Both the position numbers and the translations under genes were made by a program. This document shows, piece by piece, positions 1-12,800 of a stretch of DNA of 64,000 bases; position 1 is the first letter of the stretch; the number at the start of each line of letters is the position of its first letter. Under the pieces are notes generated by a model, which was not told the origin of the DNA, made no database searches, and was given only the letters and a program-made list of their open reading frames with translations. The DNA comes from Rhabdornis inornatus (lineage: Eukaryota > Chordata > Aves > Passeriformes > Rhabdornithidae), in the NCBI GenBank assembly GCA_013397075.1, contig VWZS01002368.1:186001-250000 (forward strand), in the 5' to 3' direction.

Positions 1-729
1 TGAGTGCTGCTATTCCAGCAGGCAGCTGCTCAGGGGTCTCGGCTGTTTGGAGGGGTCATTGCTGAGTGTTGTGCTGTGCTCTGGCTCCTTGTTTGCCCCA
101 TTCCACCAGCTAAGAATGCAGCCTCTGAAGTGCTTTTAATACCTTCCATGTGGGAGGCTGGGATTGCAGTCATGGTCCCACAGAAAATAAGATGGTTTAT
201 TTGGGTTATATCAGTGGTTTTCTTCATTAGTTTTGTTTTTAATTTTTTTCAGAAAGAGTAAAAGATTTGTACACTCCAGAAAAAATGTATTTGTTCTTAC
301 AATGGTCTTTTGAGAGTAGAAAACTCAACCAAATAATGAAATCTAATTTTCAGGACAAGTCATTGATAGCTTATGATAAATAACTGCTTTCTGGCTGTGA
401 CTTTATGAGTAAATAAGTAGTGTGAAATATATTCCATGGTCCCAGTTTCTGCTTGATCCTTGAGTAAATTTATGAGTAAGTAAGTACTGTGAAATTTATT
501 CTGTGGTTCCAGTTTCTCCTTCATCCTTCAGTAATTTTCTTTGAAAGGGTTGCAGAATTTGATTCTATGGGACTAAAACAATATGCTTGCTAGGGGTTCT
601 CTTTGTTGATTGATAAAGATTGATGCAACTTGATTTTAGATTATTTCACTAAATCACATAATTGTGGTAAGGTCTTACAATTGATTTTTAATTATTTTTT
701 TTTAATAAGTAATATTTTTCTTTTTTTAG
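1..729 (+). other. DNTT: 3' part of an upstream DNTT intron
   Basis: No coding segment matching the preceding part of TdT could be found here, so the upstream exon lies outside the window. The first 170 bases are relatively GC-rich, the rest AT-rich. A 67-bp imperfect tandem duplication lies at 402-535. The intron ends in a long T-rich tract running into the acceptor TTTTTTTAG at 721-729. Confidence 0.8.
402..535. repeat. 67-bp imperfect tandem duplication
   Basis: Copy one (402-468) and copy two (469-535) both begin TTTATGAGTAA/GTAAGTA and then share GTGAAAT, a TTCCAGTTTCT-like block and GATCCTT/CATCCTTC. Differences are scattered substitutions with no obvious indel, so this is an old head-to-tail duplication. 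Confidence 0.85.
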
Positions 730-801
730 GAGATTATTGAAGAAGGAGAGAGTTCTAGAGTTAAAGAAGTATTAAATGATGAGCGGTACAAGGCATTTAA
801 G
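730..801 (+). CDS. DNTT: DNTT exon (EIIEEGESS...YKAFK), 24 codons
   Basis: The acceptor is a long T-tract plus TAG at 727-729 and the donor is AAG|GTAAAT at 801/802. The exon begins and ends in phase 0 and encodes 24 residues, beginning EIIEEGESSRVKEVLNDERY. This matches the mammalian TdT stretch EIIEDGESS...VLNDERY just before the helix-hairpin-helix. It lies in the DNA-binding N-terminal part of the polymerase core. It is probably exon 5 if the gene keeps the 11-exon plan, although the upstream exons are not visible. The donor is strong and no alternative frame makes sense. Confidence 0.95.
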
Positions 802-3800
802 GTAAATCCTTTGAGTTTTGCAGCTGTTTAAAATTTCCCTCCCTTTAGTAGAACTTGGACAAAGCTATCAATTTTATTATTAAGGGACAACCAATATCAA
901 GTACAAAGAAAGATAGGTCTTGAATAAAAAGAAAGGGAAATTGAGAAACAGTGATAAGCAACAATGTGAAATAAATTTCTATTTTTAATTAATGTGATGT
1001 ATACATAGTTGGTCTTAAGTAATGTAATGCAACTTACTCTTTGCTGTAAGTTTAATGTGATGTTTGGTTTATTTCTGCCTCAGCTGTTTATCACTTTAAT
1101 GCTACTTCATTTTATTCTGGAATTAAGAAAATACCAAGTGAAGAAGATGACTCAGATGTATTGTAATACTCTTTTGTGTGAGGCAGAAGGACTGGAGCTG
1201 TTTCTTCCTTAGGCAGATTGTAGAGTCTTAGTCACACAACTTCATAGTTGCTGGGAATCTAAACCACATAAATACTGCAGTCTCCATTATTGAAATATTT
1301 ATTGAATTCTCCCTTGGAAACATGTTAGATGAACAAACATTTTTTTTTTCAGTTTTATCTGCATTTTTGATCTCTATAAGTATCCTCTGTCTTCAGAAAA
1401 ATTAAAACAGAGTAAGACAAGTGGAACTATTTAATTCTCCCTGGCATCATGCTCTTTTACTTAGCTATCCAAAGGCTCTTCCATTCTCTCTGACCTACAA
1501 TTGAGGTATGGAAGGATTTCAGAGACAGTTGTTGGTGCCATCTCTAGCAATATTCAAAAAGAGGTGAGGATTCACATGTATAGCAGGATTCAAGAAGAAG
1601 ACTTGCTTATTAATGCATGATTGCATTACAGCATGATTGAGGAACAGCTATTAAATCTTACACTTCAAGGTTTAAGAAAATCTCTTGGAGATTAGAATAA
1701 AGTCTATCAGGAGACAAATTAACTCAAATATACTTTATGTTTTGTTTCACATACAAAATTGCAACTGACTTAGGTGGTTCTCTTAGCTGAGCATACATCT
1801 CAACATTTTGTCTAAATTAATTGTAACCGGTTGTTTCCACCAATTTTTTAATGAGATTCTAAGAAAAATCTCATATTGGTGAATTCTTAGATTTTACTGT
1901 TTAGCATAGTCTTGGTGCCTGCTGCTTCGTTTATCTTGGCTTAAAAGATCACTGCTGGTCCCAGGACCATGGTTATCAAATGACTGAATTAAATCATAGT
2001 CAGTGTTTTAGATGTGGGGACATGGATTTACAGGCTCAGTTTGCCTCCTTACAGAAGAGGGAGCTGCAGATGTGTAGCCCTTACGACAGAGAGGGAAAGA
2101 GAGACACTCACACACCTGACTCCAAGGATTCACGCAGGAAAAAGAGCCTCTTTATTTTCATTACATGTCTATTTATAGAAATCTAACAATGACCATGGAT
2201 TAGACAGTGATGGTAAGACCTCTTGACTCCATTGGTTCATCTCAAGTCCATCAATCCTTTCTTCCTCCAAGGAGGGATGCAAAACATGCACTATTTACAA
2301 AAAGGAGTGTGAGAAAGTGTAGCAAAAATCTGTCAACATCAGAAGGCTGAAACACCAGGGCAACAAAGATGTGTAATTCTTCTCACCAGTTGAAAAGAAG
2401 CAGTGTCCCCACACTGAAGAAATGGGCTCCCTGTTACTTGTGCTGCACTGCTGGCAGCATCTGTAGCATCTATAAATGTGCTAAATAACAATGGATCTTA
2501 GTACAGAAAGAAAAAAAAAAACCACTTTTGTTTTTTTTCCCCTAAAAATTTGGGTGCGTAGAATCCTTTTTCTTTAGTTCTTTGTCTCAGTGTTAATTAG
2601 TCTCCTAGAATAATTTAAAACCCAGTAATAGACCCTTTTGAAAATATTTCAGTATTAGCAAAAACATTAAAAGATAAAAACCTAAGTATTTAAAAAATCA
2701 TATCCTTTTATAAGCTCCCAGGATCCAGACAAAGAGTAGGTAATTTCACCCATTATATTCAAAATGTAGGGCAATTCCTATTTAATATTATCCATTATTT
2801 TAGTTTTTCTCTTTTTTATCTTAATTATTTCCAAGAAATTAATGTCTTCACAAAAACACAAAGCTAGCATGCTTGGAATTCAGGAGTTGCAGATTCAATG
2901 GAAAAGAGCAGTTATTCATGTCTAACACAGCTACTCATTGAATTCCATAAAAGTACAAAGAAAGCACAGAGAGCTACAGTATTGACAAACTGAACATAAA
3001 GAAGGTGCTTTTAGGCAGGCATGGAAGTTTCCCCTCTTGCTTTCATATCAGTGTTCGTCTGAGATATCGATCCACTGAATGATGCTTACAACTGTGACAT
3101 TTTTGCTTTACATCCTTTCATGGGTTATAAGTCAGTGAACAACATAACTTTGTAACAAATGGAATATGACCACACAAAAATTTCTGGTGGACCGGTAGAT
3201 TTTGGAGTGTTTTAGGTTGTTTTTTTTGTGTGTCAGTTTATTGGTTTTTTTGGAGATGGGTTGGTTTTTATTTTGGGTTTTTTTTTTTTTGTTTGTTTGG
3301 GATTTTTAGGTTGTTTTGGTTTTTTTTCTCTCTTTTGTTGTTGTTGTTGTTGTTTTGCTTTTTTGTTTTAAGAGCTGGTAGTGAATATTGCACAAAGCCA
3401 TAATGTCAGTTAAATTATGAAGATAATCTTGTGACATCTTTTATTCTCTGAGGTCAGTGTCAAGGAATCGAGCTACCAAATATTGCTGTTTCCATTTCTA
3501 TCGATAAATGGAATAGAAATAAAAATTACTACCCTTATTTCAAACCTTAGTTCAAAGCGTACATTTTAGTAAATTAAGGTGCTGGGACTACTACTGTATT
3601 TTTGTTTAGATTTCATGTTAATGAGAACTCTCCATGTATAAAACCAGTCCTCTGTTCAATGTAGTCATGCAAAGAAGGGAAGCTGAATTTGTATGCTTGT
3701 ATCCCACTATTTATCTTCAATGACTCTACCCATTGCTTTCCTTGTGAAGCCTTGTTGTTACCTACTTATTATTAATTTACTACTCTAGAAAACAACACTG

Positions 3801-6800
3801 AAATGTTTTTCTACTGACCTTAGCAATTTACTTCAGTCTTTGGAGTGGGAGTGAAGACATCTGAGAAATGGTACAGAATGGGCTTGCGAACTGTGGAAGA
3901 GGTAAAAGCTGACAAAACCCTGAAGCTGTCAAAAATGCAGAAAGCAGGTAAGGTGAAAGTGTCATAAGAACTTGTATCTCAGTGCTCTAAGAACTTGATA
4001 ACAGAATCACAGGGGAACGCAAAGCTCGTTTATACATCTGTTCTCTTGCTGCAGTCTTGTGAATACTGAGTTATTAGGTGAAAATATTTGGACCAGCTGA
4101 GCTCCTAATTAAAAATGGTGTAATTCAAAACATAGGAATATGCATATTTTTAAATTGCTTGCACAGATACCAAATGAAATCTCTTATACACAAAACTATT
4201 AATGGTTCTTTACTGCACAGGTTGTGAAAAAATTACAAAATTGGGAAAGCCCAGAACCACTTTTCAGAGGAGATCTGTCTCCCTTTAGGCAGCCCTACTT
4301 TACTGATAAATCTAGACTTGTAATAAAGTACTTATAAAATTTTTTCTATAATCCTAGCACGTCTTAGCTTTAAAGTGTTAAACATGGTCACATGAATAAC
4401 GTTACTTCCCCACAGATTTTGTGTGTACGCACTGTTTCCGTAAATAAATGAACTAATTTAAACAAAGAAATTAATTACATTAAGGAAAATGTATTCTGTA
4501 ATATGACACTAAAATAATGTAATTTTATTTTTGCATTAAATTCATGTGCTTTACATCACCTCAGAATCCTTTGGATCAGCTTTCTCATATTCATGCTCCT
4601 TTGTCCCTTTTTCTTTTACATGTCATATTCAAATATGAAGCAAGCTGCCATACTGGGTTCTTTTGACACGAGCCCTGTGATCAGAAATAAGATAGCTGGG
4701 ATATTTCACATACTTCTGAGCTCTGTACTTGTGTAGAACACCATTATTTTGGGAAGACTGCCTTTTGAAACAGTACATGCAAAAATGCCATTGATGGGAA
4801 CTGGTAGGGAAGTCAGAGTAATTTATAAATATTCAGGTCCTACGAAAGTGGAGCAATTACTATGTCTGCTGTGTTGACAAATTACATGACAAATTTTAAT
4901 GACAAAAATATGTATCAACTCTAAGGACAAAGATGAGGGAAGAAAGAGGCTGCCTGTGATCCCTTGTACCCATACCACCTGTGATTTGGGCCTTGAATAA
5001 TGCTGTGTAGATTTTAGTATTTCTGTGAAGTGATCAGCACTTTTTCCCTTTGATTTCCAGGGTTTCTCTACTATGAGGACCTTGTTAGCTGTGTGTCTAA
5101 GGCAGAAGCAGATGCAGTAAGCTTGATTGTCAAGAATACTGTGTGTACATTTCTACCAGATGCTTTAGTTACCATAACTGGTGGTTTCAGGAGGTGAGTG
5201 AAAAAAAATGAGGTCACTCAGCTGTTTTATGCAGGTGCATAAAAAAAAGATTATGTTTGTGTCTTGGAAAAATCAAAGAAGTTTTGTGGGAAAGCATCAG
5301 AGTTAGTTTTCAACAATTTTTGTGGGTTTGTTTGTATTTTTCAAACATGAGAGGAATTCTGTGACAGTCCCAGGTTCCTGTGTTCTGTTGCTGTAGGTGG
5401 TTAGTTTTACTGGATCTGGATCCCCAAGGCTGACTATTGTGAGGCCATGCTTGAAGGAAAAATACAATAGGCTTAAAGCAATCTTGGTTTGGTTTTCTTG
5501 GAGGGGGATAGTTTGAGGAGATCTTAGTCACATGAGTTTGAAATGTGCTGAGGCAGAGTTTGTAGTGTTAGAAATACACTTGGAGTAAACAGTTACTAAA
5601 ATGACTGTAAAGCACTGACTAAATGAAATATATACTAACAGCTGTATAGATGGGATAATTTCACAATTCCTTTTCTGGTTGATTTTTGTTACAAATAAAT
5701 TTGGTCTTGCTCTGCAAAACCAAACCCAAAGCTATTGTTCAGAACAATTTATGCTTTCAGCAGTTGCTCGAGAGCTTTCTTACAGCCACACAACACGGTA
5801 CTGAGACTGGGAATAGTCTTCAGGAGTTCTGCTTTCCTTGCTCTATTCTCATCCCCATTATGCCCTTCTTGTTCTACATGTTACTTTCTTAAACAAAAAA
5901 AATGTAGTCAGGGCTAGCTCTTGCTGCTGAATTTGTTACTCTTTAAAATTTTGACTAAATTTTAAATATAGAAGTAGCTTTCAAAGATATTTATTCTAGT
6001 AGAACTCAAAATACACAATTCTCTGACTCTTATGCACCTAAAACAGATATGAAAGCAGAAGACTGAAGAATATTAATAATTAATGTATCACCTGTGTATT
6101 TTAATATTGTAAGCCTAGATAAGTCTTAGTCCAGTACCAAATGAAGACCTTATGTAATTTATAATTTCTACAGTACAGTGATTGTGCTGAATGTTTTTGT
6201 CATCTCTGTCCCTTTTCATGATATTTATAATTATTCCTTGTGTATCCCATATTTATTGTAGGAATGTTAGTAGCCTCTAGCCAAATAATTTCTGTAAAAC
6301 TGTGTGGTCAATAAGCAGCATTAGGCTTAAGTAGGAACCCTGACCAGAAGTTTAAGAACAAGATAAAATTTTATCTTGTTCAAAACCTCAAGTGACATAA
6401 TTCTATGAGTCTTTGTTTAAGAGACATGTGATGTCTCTCTTAAGAGAGTCTCTGTTTAAGGGAGTCTTTGTTTAAGAGACTCTCCCCACTGATACAAATC
6501 AGTCAGACACCTTGTGCTCTTTGTAACTTGGATGTAAGTGATTAACACATGCCTAGATGGGTCAGAACCTTAGGTTATTTACTGAAAAGTCCCAGCTTCT
6601 TCTAATATAATGTATTTGTGAGCTTTGTTGGTAGCATAGTGTGCAAAGTTTCAATCTCACAAATCAAATATGAGCCTTTTGTCTTGCTTATTATTGTGGG
6701 GAGATATGATAGTCAGTCTCTTTTTTTATTAAGCGTACGCTTTTGTATCTCTAAATGGACTTATCAAGGCAGAAGAGAAATTATTTAAGTATCTATTGAT

Positions 6801-9800
6801 ATCTACTAGTGGGTAATTCTGTATACTAATTACATGCCTTTAACTGTGCAGGAATATATTAAACTATAAGTTTCAATGTCAGTCCTAAATGATATTTTGC
6901 CAGCCCATGGAAAATAAATGCTACAGTGTAGGATTTTCAGATAATGTGATGGATTGAGATACCTCTTTCTCTTACCTATATTTTAATTGCTGAGTTGCAA
7001 TAGTATTGGCTACATCTGTTCTTTTTTGCCTTTTGCCTGTAGTGGCAATGCTCTTCAGCGAGAAGTTTGTGTAAGCTAAGTAGCTCACAGTTTTCAATTA
7101 CCAAATTACTTTTTGTTCCTTTCATCATTATATAAATAATTTAATAAAATAGCCAAGTTGTATCATTTAAACAATTCCCTCATACTACACCTTGTACACT
7201 GCTAACATAAGAGAAAAAATAACTCACGATGGCTCTGAGTGACATACTGATTCCCCCGGATCCAAATTTGCCTTGCTTTGTATTCCTGTTTCATAACTTG
7301 GAAAAAATGAACAGTTGATTGTTTTCCTCCAGATTTTTGATTGGAGAGTTGAAAGTCATGAGTTTCATAAACCTTACCATGCAGGATAACTGGATGAATT
7401 ACAGCAAGCAGAACTTCCATAGAGACCTACAGTTTTGGAGATTCAATAGAAATGAAAGATGAAAGTAGAGATGAAAGTTACATTTTTCCCCCAAATTTGT
7501 TACATATACAAATGGATGGAGATATTTATTGTGTTACTAGATATTTTCCTTTAAATTCCTGAAATGCAAGAAATCAGATGATGTAGTAATTATTTTAATC
7601 AGAATTAAGAAGCATAGTATAAAGGTAAAGTAATTAATAGATTTTGTTCTGTTTTATTTTAAATCCCAGCAAACTAGTTCATGGACTTTTCTTTGGATTT
7701 GTTGATCTTTCACCTCTGGTCTTTTGTGTGGCTTCTTTTTCTAGTCTTGTAAAAAATAAAAGAATCATGATGGCAACCCATATCTTTCTAATTAGAAATA
7801 ATTCAGGAGCAGAAATTAATAAATTAATGATGTCTAGATAAGTTTATGCCTTGTTGCTTTCCTACAGGAACACTTGGCTAACCGCCTGTAAAACATTCCT
7901 TGGGTTTCAGTGAGTGTAGTTTCAATTGAGATGTTGGCAGAGTTTTTCTTTCAACCTTTTCCAACTCTTATCTGGGTAATTTTGAAACAGAAATTGCGAC
8001 ACTAAAATGCATGGAAGTACAGAAATAGAGCAATTGTAGTTATAAAATGAATCACACGCACATGGTGTGGAATGTATTTCATTGTTCAGGGAAGGTGTAA
8101 GGGAGGGTGACTGCAGAAAAGGAAGAATCAAAGATGCTGATGGTACAATAAAAACCATACCATGGACAACGTTATTAGAAATCCTGAATTTGCCATGCAA
8201 AGTCTGAATTGACATAGTGTTATTTTCAGCCTTTCTTATCTTGAGATTTGAGTTAATGAGACAAATTCTGAGGTGAGGGACAGCACCTCATAAGTTACAA
8301 AAGCCACTAAGGGTGAAGTTTCCCTTCCTACATAAACAGAGGCCCTGGGATGGGGAGAAGAAACCCTTTATTCTAATAAGCAACATCCCTGATTAATAAT
8401 GCACTTGTCCCAGCTATATCCAAGGCAGGAGTGTAGTTCAGAGTAATGTGTGTTATCATTTTTAAATTAGTTAAATTGTGGACCTGATGACATTTTTTTC
8501 TGTGGATATTAGATGAGTAATTTTATTCCATGAAGAGAATTAAGGAGATTTCTGTAGTAATGGTATTATCATTTTATGTATATCACTGCATGTTACAGAA
8601 AATTTTATTCCTGTTAGCAGTATGTTAATGCCATTAATAGTAATATTAGCATTGTTGTAGGGTCCTTAGTAATGAAAAGTAGAAAAATAACTTCACAGTA
8701 AGTTTCATGGCAGTGAAACTGGAGGGATTTTCCCCTTTTTTGTGTAGTTCCATATTAGTATATGGTTTCAGAGGAATTTCAAGAAGAGTTTGCCATGCAC
8801 TCAAGTGTTATCATGATATGCTGTAAGATCCTGGGTTTTAGCTAACTTGATTTAGCTGCTGATACTTGGTTTTGCCCCATGATGTGATCTAAATTAAAGG
8901 TTTCATAAGAGCAAAAATGCTTGGAGAAAGCACCATATCCTATATGTAGTTTATGGTTTCACTCTCTTTGCTGGTTATTCATATCTCAATACATATAACC
9001 ACAACCTCCAAATTTGGCTGGAGAAGTTCGGAAAAGGATCTAGAATAAGAATTACATACAATAATAAGAATATTACATATATATATATAAGAACTGAATT
9101 TTCAGAATGGTTTCCTGTGTGCTCTGTCCATATGATTCACAAATTATTTACAAATTAGAGTTCAATTTTATGGTGTTGCATGTAACACAGTTGTGGTTAG
9201 CTCTGCAGCAGCAGAATTGTATCTCTATGCTTTGAGGACATGGTTACTATATCATCAATAGGCACTTAGTTTTTTGAGAATTATTTAGAGATCCTCTTAG
9301 TATTATGATTTCACTTCTCACTTTCTCAAATATTTACTTAGACATGCTTTTATTGGTTTCTCCTACTTCAGCCTTTAGAGAAAGTTAAAGTAGATTAAGG
9401 AGAGGCTTTGTTTTAGGTAATTTTTCATATTACAGTTCTTAAGGAATTGTTCAAGTGTCTTGGGCATTGCATCATGAAGAATAACTAGTGTATCTTGTCT
9501 TTTTTTTATCTTTGTGGGAAGTTAATTTTTCCGTGCTGTATCAGTCTTCAGGGAAGATTTTTCCCAGTCTCTCTTATTGTTAATTCTGTTCTAACATGAA
9601 CCTGAGTGTAGATCACTATCTCCTTGCTTGAATTTTATATTATCTTTTAGAAATGAAGCTTTGATACTCTGTAAAATTTGTAGATAAGAATTGTTAATAG
9701 AAAAGCAATGAAGAGAGCAAAGGATAGGGTGACTCTGTTTGTCAGGCACCACTGCCATACTTTTGTATATTACAATGCAAAAAAATTCTTTTCCTGTGTG

Positions 9801-12800
9801 CAGTGACATTTCCTACAAGGCAAAGGAATGCATAAAGTAATGACACGGGACAAGATTCTGGTCTTTCCTGTACTGTACCAAGAAAATAATTTAAAGATAT
9901 CTCTTCTTTCAATCTTGGAGATAAGATGAAAGAGCTGAGACAAAGAAACACTCTGAGAGATTATTTTACAGGTTCATGCAGTGATAAATAACAAAGGTTA
10001 TTGTGGTGCCTTCGTTTCAGAAATGAGACTTCTATATGGCATGTGGAATCACATTTATCTAACTGTGGTGGCACATGCTCATAAAGGAGAGACTGTGAGA
10101 TTGAATGTCTGAAGAATATTATGCTTTGCAAGCTTTAGAATATATGCAAGACTTTGTGGTTTATTTAATCGAGCTTGTCATGTGGTTTCTGGCTGACCTT
10201 CTTGATAAATCATAGAACACCTGATCACAAGTTCTGATCCTGATGAAAAGATCTATTTGACCTTTTGATATTGGACATTCCTAATAAGAGTATTGTTTTG
10301 GAGGCTGTAGATGTTCTGCAATGAGGTTAGAATACCTGGCATAACACCAAAGTTTTTTTTAGGTTCTCAGAGTAAATGTGTTTGAAGTCCTATTATGCAA
10401 ATTATTTTCTTTCTCCTCAGATCTAGGATTAAAATAGTGCTGAACTTACTTGCTAAACTAATAGAACTAGTTTTTTTGCAATTTTGGAAAAGATTCTTGC
10501 ATTAAGTTTCTAGGCAAACTCCTAAGCAGAGATTGGTTATTCTACTTACATTTTGTCATTACAGTGTACCTTTACATTTACACTATTCTTAGGTACAGTT
10601 ATTTCTATCCTTTTTTTTTTTACTTCAAAACACAAACTGTGGTAAGGGAAGATATAAACACTATCCAGGTACTCAAGTCCAAATTGTGATTTCTGCTCAC
10701 TTTTTTTCTAATGCTGTTAGAAGAAGTACATTTTTTTATATGCTGGTATTTAATTTTTTTTTCCCAGGGAGAAATCTGCTATAAAGGAGCTGTGAGGCAA
10801 GCTGCTTGCTGAACATTCAGGCTGATATGGTAGTTTGCACACACTCAAATTTAAGCAAATCCTGGAATAATCTAGCAATTATTCCAGCAGCAGACTGGAG
10901 AGACTGCTTGGCTATCATTCATGAGCACAGCCTTTCCTCTGATAAACTGTAGATAAACTATAGCCTAGTTTGGATGAGAGTTTTAACCTGGACATGTTCT
11001 AATCTGATCTGGGTGGTTTTAAAGCTTAGTAAAATAGCTTTGCCTTCCCAAACTCCCTAAGATTAGAAATGTTTGAACTTGAGATATTGATACCCTGCAA
11101 GTAAAAATATTCTCTGGCAAGAGTTAGAAGCACTGCAACTGTGAAAGGACAGGGATCATCACAAGTTTCTGCTTTAATTTTCTGTAATCCATTAAAAATT
11201 AAGTTGGGAAAGGAGAAAATCAAATTAATGGCTATCCAAGTCAATTTAAAAGATAATCTATTGGAGTAATTCAGATACTTCCTTTTGTCATTAGAGCTTT
11301 GATTATTTTTCCAGTCATTTCATCTATTATTAGCCACAATGAATCATGAAGTAGAAACTGATGAATAAGGTATTTGGGAGTCATAGACAAAAAGAACTTT
11401 GTAAGAACCCATGAACTTAATAAAATTGAGTATGCAGCAGAGCACACACTTTACAAGTCTTTCAAAAACTTGTTGATTCAAAGCTTTTTACATGCCCTAC
11501 ATTACTTGACTCTTTCCTACTTTCACAGATATTTTCGCTTGTTAGAAAGATGCTGTTTAGCCATGTAGCTCTCTTATCTCTAAATCTAGTTCTAGTGGAA
11601 TGGAGGTGGCTGATTTCTGCAAAGCCAGAAGTTTTACACTCTGTGTGTAGGGCCAGAAAACTCCCTGCCTTGGTGTGACGGTTTCTATGATCACTCTATA
11701 CCTTCTGGAATGCATTTGTAAGAGCCCTTGCAGTGTGTACTGTTTTGTTTCCTATCAAGTCTGATGGTGACTGCTAGTAAATAAGCCAGAGCAATTCAAA
11801 TAATGTTATAAAGCAAGTTATGAAATCTCAGATTGTATTATTTTGGGACTGTTAAAGTCCCTTGTATTGGTGTTTTCTTTTTTTTTTTTTATTAACTTAA
11901 TTGTAAAAAAATGAGACTGAAAACCAAAACTAGGGGTTTCTATTTCCTTGTCAGGCAGTCAGTCTGAAATTTTAATTATGATACATGATCAGATTTGTTA
12001 TCATTTTAATCTAGACAAATTTTTCATTTGAAACTGAAAGTTTTTTAAGTTACTGCATTGACGGATGCTTTGTGCTATTAGAAATATTTGTCATTACAGT
12101 GTATAAGGAATATTGGAGTGGCATTTTCAAACTGCAGAGGCAAACTTGTGGTGACAAAGCAGCACACTGCAGGTATACTACTAGAAGTAAGACAGGGCAT
12201 TATGTTAAAAATAGATTATTTCTTTCCACGTCTTCATTTCATGTTCATTTGATATTCAAATGAATTGAACGTTAAATGCAAAACAAAGTGAGCAATTGCT
12301 AGAAGACATTGTATATCTGAAGGAAGAACAGAATGACATCTAATAATGGTATTTGAACAATTTTTCTCCTTTTGCTTTTTTTCCCTGATTTGCCCAGTAA
12401 GGTCACTTTCAATCATTTTTGCTATGTAAGGGTCAGCCATTTGGCACTTCTAGGTTTCTAAATTATATGGAAATATTTTTAGAATGCTTGCCACTGCATA
12501 AAACCAAAATGTTAATGGCTTCACTAAGTCAAATTAAATTTTAATGGCCATGGTTTAATTTTTCTTTCAGCCCATTCACATCCTTTAAGCAGCATTAAAT
12601 GTGATTCAGTTGTCTTCTAATATCACAGCTGACCTGAATAGCCTTTTCAATTAGACTTTTAGATGAAGTAGATGTGATACATTCTAAATAAATAAAGATC
12701 TCATTTTATTGGTTAAATGCTGATATTCACAGCTCATTTAATCCATTTGTAGAGAAGCAATGTCAAAAGAAGAATCTTTTTTTTTTGTGCAATGCTAGTG

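Larger units (their letters stand above)
802..3823 (+). other. DNTT: DNTT intron, 3,022 bp
   Basis: This is non-coding between two recognised exons. It holds a hairpin-forming segment (1838-1881), a 401-bp LTR-like element in minus orientation (2013-2413) and a T/G-rich low-complexity tract (3205-3370). The rest is plain AT-rich sequence without recognised content. Confidence 0.9.

Noticed and set aside
1..729. Possible upstream DNTT exon
   Set aside because: No segment encoding the expected TdT residues before EIIEEGESS with AG/GT borders could be found.
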